Assembly (NCBI RefSeq): GCF_029168945.1
Contig: NC_083603.1
Span: forward strand, 47,006,406-47,070,405
Reading direction: 5' to 3'
Length of the DNA: 64,000 bases
Source: Cannabis sativa
Lineage: Eukaryota > Streptophyta > Magnoliopsida > Rosales > Cannabaceae
Positions 57,908 to 64,000 of this stretch are shown in pieces. The notes beneath the pieces are model-generated. The model was not told where the DNA came from and did not search any database. It saw nothing but the letters and a program-made list of their open reading frames with translations. How positions within the stretch are numbered: position 1 is the stretch's first letter; every line of letters starts with the position of its first letter. A program made the position numbers and the translations under genes.

Positions 57908-58735
57908 TGTTATCCAAATTTATACACGATGATGTGGCATCCATCTAGGTGACACGTGGAACTAATTTCATAACCTAGACAGGCAATCCTATTCCTAATA
58001 AGTCGTACAGGGAGATTTGATACTCAAGGTCATAAACAGAAGTTGTGATATCTGAGCAGAGTACTCGAAGACACCCGACAAACTTCCGTTAAGCAGGTGG
58101 CTCGTAAGCATTGACCAGGGGATGCGAGTTGAAAAACTTTAGAGATATATCCTATGTATCTTCATGCTTACAAGACACGACACTATCCCTAAATTCATGG
58201 GATAGATTCCTATTATTGAGTAGAAAGAAAACCTGCATAAGTTTACTATTTTGCTAATTGTAATTATAGAAACTAAATAGATTTTCCATTTTATTTCTTA
58301 TTGAATGTGAGAAACTAATTTGATGTAATTAATCCCTATAAATAGTGGACTCATCTCACTATTCAGGGATATGGATTTCATTTAGAGAAAACACTCAACA
58401 AAGAAATCTAGATTTAAGAGTCAACTACTCATAGATCGTTGAAAGAGCTTTAGAGAGAAATCAAGGCTTTCTTACTTCTCTTCTCACAATTAAATACAGC
58501 TAAAGAGGAGTAGGCTATTACCACCATCACGGGCCTGATTCTCTATAGTTCTAGTATTTTCTTTATTTACATTATTTATATTCTGCTATTTGATTTTTCT
58601 TAATTGCTTAAATTTGACTCATTATCGTTGGCTAAAAGCGATGTCAATATTTTGGTGCTTTCATTGAGAGTAAAGAAACACAAGTCTTTGTTTTAAGCCT
58701 TTTTTAGGACACAAAATGGTTGTACAAATTTGAAC
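57908..58735 (+). mobile_element. Probable LTR and leader of a Gypsy-type element
   Basis: This precedes a Gypsy gag fossil in the same direction. A phrase TTTGGTGCTTTCATTGAGAG at 58652-58671, typical of the start of the internal region in several plant Gypsy groups, suggests the LTR ends near 58650. A TGTT at 57908 is a possible LTR start. No second LTR is available to prove the ends, since the element is cut at 60968. Confidence 0.4.
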
Positions 58736-60951
58736 ATGCAGACGCCTACAAACCCTAGAGATCCAGCTAGGACAGACTCTGCTCTAACTAATCCTCAACC
58801 ACCAATAGGCCCACAAATAGTAGGTCAATGCGTGACTACCCCTCTGGCTGGTTTCACTCTGGGTATGCAAGAAACTTGAACCACCAGTACTCGGACCAAG
58901 AAAACTGCCTCCGATATTGGAATCCCATCTGCTACAAATTCTCAAAGGCCGATTGGCAGTGACACCGAACTACAAAACTTGTGAACTGCACTAGGGCAAA
59001 TACAAGGCCACAATAACACTTTTCATTACAATCAACAAGATACTAGAGCAACTATAAATTTTTCCTTTGAAGAACAAAGATGCTAGTTTGAAGAATGGAG
59101 GGATCAAGAGATAGAAATCATGAGAGCCCAATAAGAAGTGATTAACAATCGATCTAGGCAGGCCGCCGTACTAATCAGGAGAGCCTATTAACTCACTGGG
59201 CAACAACCAGTAGCAGATGCTTACATCCCTCTTGGGCCACAACATGGGCCAGAATAATTTTTAGTTGAACAAACTCAAAAAACCCAAGTTAACAGATCGT
59301 CCAATCCTAGGCCATATAGTCAAATTGTGGGCCACATGGTAGACAAGCAAGTTCTGTCAACTCGTTACTTGGGAGGAAATGATCAGCCTAACATCCTTCC
59401 TCATACGGAAATACTAGGCCAACCCCTTGCTCATAATGGTCAGACATAGAGGCCTCCAGGAAATTCAGTCTTTGAACGATTAGGCACTATGCATGACCTC
59501 AGAAAAGATTTGAATCTCATAAGAGGACTAGATAGGGAAAATATCCCTCTTACCGTTCAGTCAAATAATAAAATTTACTTTGTGTTCGGCCCAGTCCTAA
59601 GAGATCCTCATGTGACACAGGTCAGTCAACATGCAGGTCAAGTTGATCCATTGGTGCAAGCACAAATAGACCAACTTAACAACCTCATTCAAAGCTTGAC
59701 TGGCCCCAAACTCATAGATCTAGAACTTTTCTGGACCAAGGGATCACCACTCTCACAAGAAATCAATGCTCTTGACCTACCGCCCATGTTCAAAATTCCA
59801 ACATGGAAAATGTATACGGGCAAAGAAGATCCTCTATCTCACATTAAATATTAAGAAATACAAATGGACTTACAATGTGATGTACAGTGTAGAATCTTCC
59901 CAGCTACTTTGGCAGAGGTCGCCCAGCAGTGGTACTTCAAGCTAGATCTAGGGAAGTTCAATTCACAGAATTCTTTTATGTCAGAGTTTCATGCACAATT
60001 CTCCTCTTCTCAGCAGCTCCCATCTCACTTAGAAGACATGGTCAAAGTGAAACAAAATACCAGGGGAACCCTTGAGAGCTACATCAGTAGATTTATGACT
60101 GAAGCTACAAAAGTAGAAGGACTGACCGAAGAAGGGAGGTTGGCCGCAATCTGAGGAGGTATTGAACCTCTAGGAGAATTGTGGAAAGACATAAAAGATT
60201 AATTGTACGATCAATGGCCGAATTCTTGGACTACGCAAGCAGATTTATAAAACTTGAAGAGGTAGTTTGGCATGTGGAAACAGTTGGATAGAAGAAAAAT
60301 CAACATCACACCACTGCAGCCAATACATCTGTCTAGCCAGATCAAAATTCACAAAATAACAGTAGCTCAAGCCAAGGTGGTAAATAGTCAAATAATGGCA
60401 ACAGACAAGGTTATGGGAAGAATAACAGATTCAGCAAAAAATGCAAACACCATCCTTAGGAGAATGCCTCAATATTCACTGCTTTTACCATCCTAACAGA
60501 GGATATAGACACCATTTTCACAACTACCCAGTCCGTGGTGCCATATAAAAAACCTCATCCCATGAATAAAGACATGAGCAAAAGGGATACCACCAAGTTC
60601 TGTCGCTTTCATGTGGACTACAGTCTCATCACTAATGAATGCAATAATTTGAAGTGAGAAATACAATGTGTCAATAGGAAAAACAACCCACACTTGCAAG
60701 AATATGTAAAATCGACTAGGAACAAAGAGCTAGAGAAAGCTAACGTGGACAATCAGTTGATACCTCCACCAGTGGACGATTATCTTCAACTTGTCATTGG
60801 AGGCCCCCACCTTGCTGGAGAGTCAGAGAAAGCTAGAGAAAAATATGCTCAGGCATTACAATATGAACAGAAAGATGAAGTTCTAGCTGTAGAAGAAAGA
60901 AAGCCTAAGCAGCTACGCATTAGAGAACCAGTCACATCTTTCAGCGAATAA
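58736..60951 (+). pseudogene. Gypsy-type gag pseudogene
   Basis: The frame starts MQTPTNPRDPARTD and is broken early by a stop (near 58876). The Retrotrans_gag-like domain is readable at 59760-60200: IPTWKMYTGKEDPLSHIKY, FPATLAEVAQQWYFKLDLG, HAQFSSSQQLPSHLEDMVKV, TRGTLESYISRFMTEATKV, interrupted by in-frame stops at 59852-59854 and 60152-60154. After a frameshift, CRFHVDYSLITNEC at 60601-60642 resembles the Cys/His stretch that follows this domain. Protease and RT are missing because a Copia element begins at 60969. Clearly non-functional. Confidence 0.85.
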
Positions 60952-60968
60952 GATTCAGACCACGTTAT

Positions 60969-62797
60969 TGTTGGGTTTTGTGCCCTAAATAAAACTCATT
61001 TCAATATAATCAGATTTACTTATTAATAAAGATCAGAAATAACATTTTATGTTGCATGGTTCACATGATTTATTTCATGATTATATGTATATAATGTATG
61101 AATTCTTTTTAAGTCCAGAACATATGAATTTGTTAAAGATTATAGTGTTGTCAGCACAGTGGAATATAATCTTAATTACATGTTCAAAAGTTTATTCCCT
61201 GATTTGTCAGAACACTAGATTTAGACTGACATGGTATAATCAGCGATAGGTATTCTTACACCTTGGAAAAGTGTTATGTCCTTTCCAGGACATTGGCAAA
61301 GTTTACCAGTATCGGATGTATGGAGTATACATCGGAAGGGACCGATATTAAACTTTGATTAGATATATTAAAACTTACCGTAATATCTATTCAATTCAAT
61401 ATCACCTGTTGATCCTAGATCAAATGATCTTAATCCTGATATGGTAAGGTTCAATCTCAAGAGTGTTATCCGTGTTCTTTGATTTGTTAGTTAAGCCTAC
61501 TTTTGGGTCAGGGTGATAGGTACATTTTGGGAACACGGTAGTGCAATTGAGTGGGAGCGCTAACATAAATATGGAATCTATAGCTTCTATCTGGCAAATA
61601 GAAAGTAAAGGATGATTTCCTTCGAGCTTAACCAAATGAAAATAAATGGTGGAGATCTCATTTCACTTAGCTGAAATATCATTTATACAGGGTTAAGTGT
61701 TTTAAGGATAAAATACATTGTAGGATGTTACGGTAATTTAATCCCTTTACAGTGTAAATCATCTATATAGAGGATTATTGATCACATTAGGGTTATAACA
61801 ATGGATAACTAATGACGTGTCTATATCATGGAACATATAGAGCGTTCTATATGACTGAGAGTGCAACTCCAAGTTCTAAGTGTGGATTCAATGAGAAATT
61901 AATAAGTTAGGGAATTTACTTCGTAAATTCGGTTCGACTTATTGGAAACTCGATTATATAGACCCATGGTCCACATACTAGTTGAGACCATACTTCTTGT
62001 AAGACTCAGTTAATTGATTTTAATTAATCAATTAAAATTCTAAAAGTTAGACTATGTCTACTTTATGAATTTTCACTAAGCAAGGGCGAAATTGTAAAGA
62101 AAAGAGATTTTAGGTTTATTTATTGATTAAGAGACTTTACATGTCTAAATTAATAAATATATTAAATGGCAATATTATTTAATAATTATTTTTAAGTTAT
62201 TAAATAATTAGAATTGGCATTTAAAAGGTTAAATTGGAAAATTAGCATTTTTGAAAAAATAGGAATGGAAAATAACAAAATGGGAAAGTTGCAAAGTGAG
62301 GCCCAATTCCTTTGTATGGCCGGCCACATGCACTAGGATTTACCATTTGTAGTTTCCATTATTTTAATGCCATACAATTCTAACCTAAACCTAGAGGGTT
62401 TTCAGGAAACAATGACACAGAACTTCACATTGTTTCCTTCAGAAAAGGCCACACGCCACCTTCTCTCTTTTCTTCTCTGTATTTTCAAAAATCCTTGAGT
62501 GATGAGTAGTGCCCACACACATCAAGTGGTATCTCAATCATAGTATGTAAGACTATGGAAATTCTGCATCAAAGAAGGAGAAAAGAAGATCCAGATTCAG
62601 ATCTTGATTATGCTCTGCTACAGAAAGGAATCAAGGGCTAGAGATCTGAATGGAAGGAGTCATATTATTCCGCTGCACCCACTGTAAGGTTTTCTAAACT
62701 TTATATGTGTTTATTTTCATTGTTTTAGAATTCATATTAGGATGTTAATGAAACATACTTGGTAGTAAATCTAGATCCTGGTAAAATATTTCCAACA
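60969..62797 (+). repeat. 5' LTR of a Copia element cut by the right edge
   Basis: An 1829-bp LTR from TGTTGGGTTTTGTGCCC to TTTCCAACA. The upstream 5 bp are gttat (60964-60968); the partner would be outside the window. It is closest to the solo LTR at 50700-52530. The GGCCGGCCAC motif at about 62319 is kept in other copies (23836, and on the minus strand at about 1753). Confidence 0.92.
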
Positions 62798-64000
62798 ACT
62801 GGTATCAGAGCCATGGTAATGATTTACTTTCATGTAATATGAATTAAAACGATGATTTATATGTTTTTGTGTTGATTTGGATGGTTTCATGTGGTTTATG
62901 TGTTAGTTGATGAATGTTGATGTTGTACAGTACCTTTTTCCATGAAAAATATTTTTTCGATTTTTGAAAATATTTTATTTGGATTCCTTGTGAAAAATTA
63001 AGCAATTTTGTTCTTTACGGAACTCGATTCCGATAAAAATTGAAAAACTTATGAATTTTGGAAAATCAGGATTTCGGGTATGCATGGGTGCTCAATCGCA
63101 CGCATCAGGCTTCGGACATGGAAGCCCTGCGCGCGCGTGAGCCTCGCCTGTGTCACCCCTGCCAGCGCCCATGATTCCCGCACTAACACCCTGCAAATGC
63201 CGAGAAACCTCGGCTGGGTGTCTTACCTCCGCGCGCGTAGGGGGCTGCTAGCAGCCTCCTGGGCTGCTGCATGCAGCCCCTCTTGGTAGCAAAACCTAAA
63301 GTTGCGATTTTTTGGGATTTTTCCCCAAAAATCCAATTTTTCCATGGGATTGTTTCCCAAAATTTATTTTTCATTTTTTTTAAATATTTCTAAATAGAAA
63401 TATTTCCAATTTTAAATATTTTCAATTTGGAATTTTTTCCAATTTTAAATATTTCCATTTTGGAATATTTCCAATTTTAAATATTTCCTATTATGGTCAG
63501 ATTTAAGAATTTGTTAACTTCTTTAATATTTATTTATTATTTAATTATAAGATTAGATATTTTGATATTTAACATATTTTAAATTTAAAGATAACTTTGT
63601 CTTTTTATTTAAAATATTATATTAAAATTATCTTATATGACAAATTAAATAATTAATAAATTTGAAATTAACATAGATATTTTTATAGATATACTTAACA
63701 TAATGTTTTCAAATTCAAAAATTTGTTATTTTGTTAAATATTTAATTATTTATAAATTATAAGTTTAAAAATGATATTTTTTCTATATATATATATATCA
63801 TTTTTTTCCTTATTAGAAATTTATAAATCATATCTTAAATATTTAAATAACATAAATATTTTTGTAGAGATTTGAATATTGCTTAATTTGAGATATTTTG
63901 ACATATAATTATGGTAATTATTATTCATTTATTATTTTATTCCTAAAATAATAATTATCTAACCAAATCTATTTTAAAATTGGTTTATTTTATTACTTTA
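62798..64000 (+). mobile_element. Leader of the right-edge Copia element
   Basis: The primer site is the normal TGGTATCAGAGCCATGG (62800-62816). The leader then parallels the complete copy: a moderately AT-rich start, a GC-rich island at about 63080-63300 with CGCGCG runs and a CCGAGAAACCTCGG hairpin (about 63199-63212), then very AT-rich sequence with TTTCCAATTTTAAATATTTCC repeats (63400-63490). The gag gene would lie beyond the window. Frames at 63080-63374 are caused by the GC island. Confidence 0.85.

Overview
This window is plant nuclear DNA. The evidence is spliced genes with plant family signatures, several LTR retrotransposons with tRNA-iMet-type primer sites, MULE-like and Tourist-like DNA elements, and a very AT-rich background with long GA/CT tracts. 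It looks like a dicot. Cannabaceae is only my impression from the style of the repeats and cannot be proved here. I see no rRNA, tRNA, CRISPR array, operon or bacterial feature.

Two complete-looking host genes are present, both on the minus strand. The first (3511-6546, 4 exons, 526 aa) is a folate-biopterin transporter family carrier. The second (31925-37118, 13 exons, 1083 aa) is a secretory-pathway multi-pass membrane protein with a cysteine-rich ectodomain and repeats that resemble bacterial-type Ig-like domains. I rebuilt its exons by eye. All intron phases agree, and one intron appears to use a GC donor. The two genes show no evident functional link.

Almost everything else is transposon. 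One Copia family (LTR about 1.83-1.9 kb, starting TGTTNGGTTTT) occurs as: a minus-strand copy cut by the left edge (1-3136); an old solo LTR (9971-24639) split by a Gypsy-type solo LTR (10555-13274) and by a complete 10.07-kb relative (14292-24361); a solo LTR at 50700-52530; a copy cut by the right edge (60969-64000); and a small fragment near 7.7 kb. The complete copy has an intact gag ORF but a shortened, decayed pol. A second LTR element (39269-45232) has two 518-bp LTRs that look identical and a 5-bp target duplication, so it inserted recently, yet its pol is only fossil RT fragments.

From 50.2 to 56.1 kb an inverted-repeat DNA element appears to have been hit three times: a Gypsy-type solo LTR in one arm, which itself holds a Copia solo LTR, and a MULE-like element with very long arms in the other. 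A Gypsy gag pseudogene (58736-60951) is cut by the last Copia element. Smaller DNA elements lie at 4723-4912 (inside an intron of the transporter gene), 7211-7587, 29859-31480 and 47515-49008. I found no convincing new multi-gene system. The most interesting points are the nested insertions with readable target duplications, the gag-only Copia element, the recent insertion of a coding-dead element, shared odd features of the Copia leader, and the GC-AG intron.
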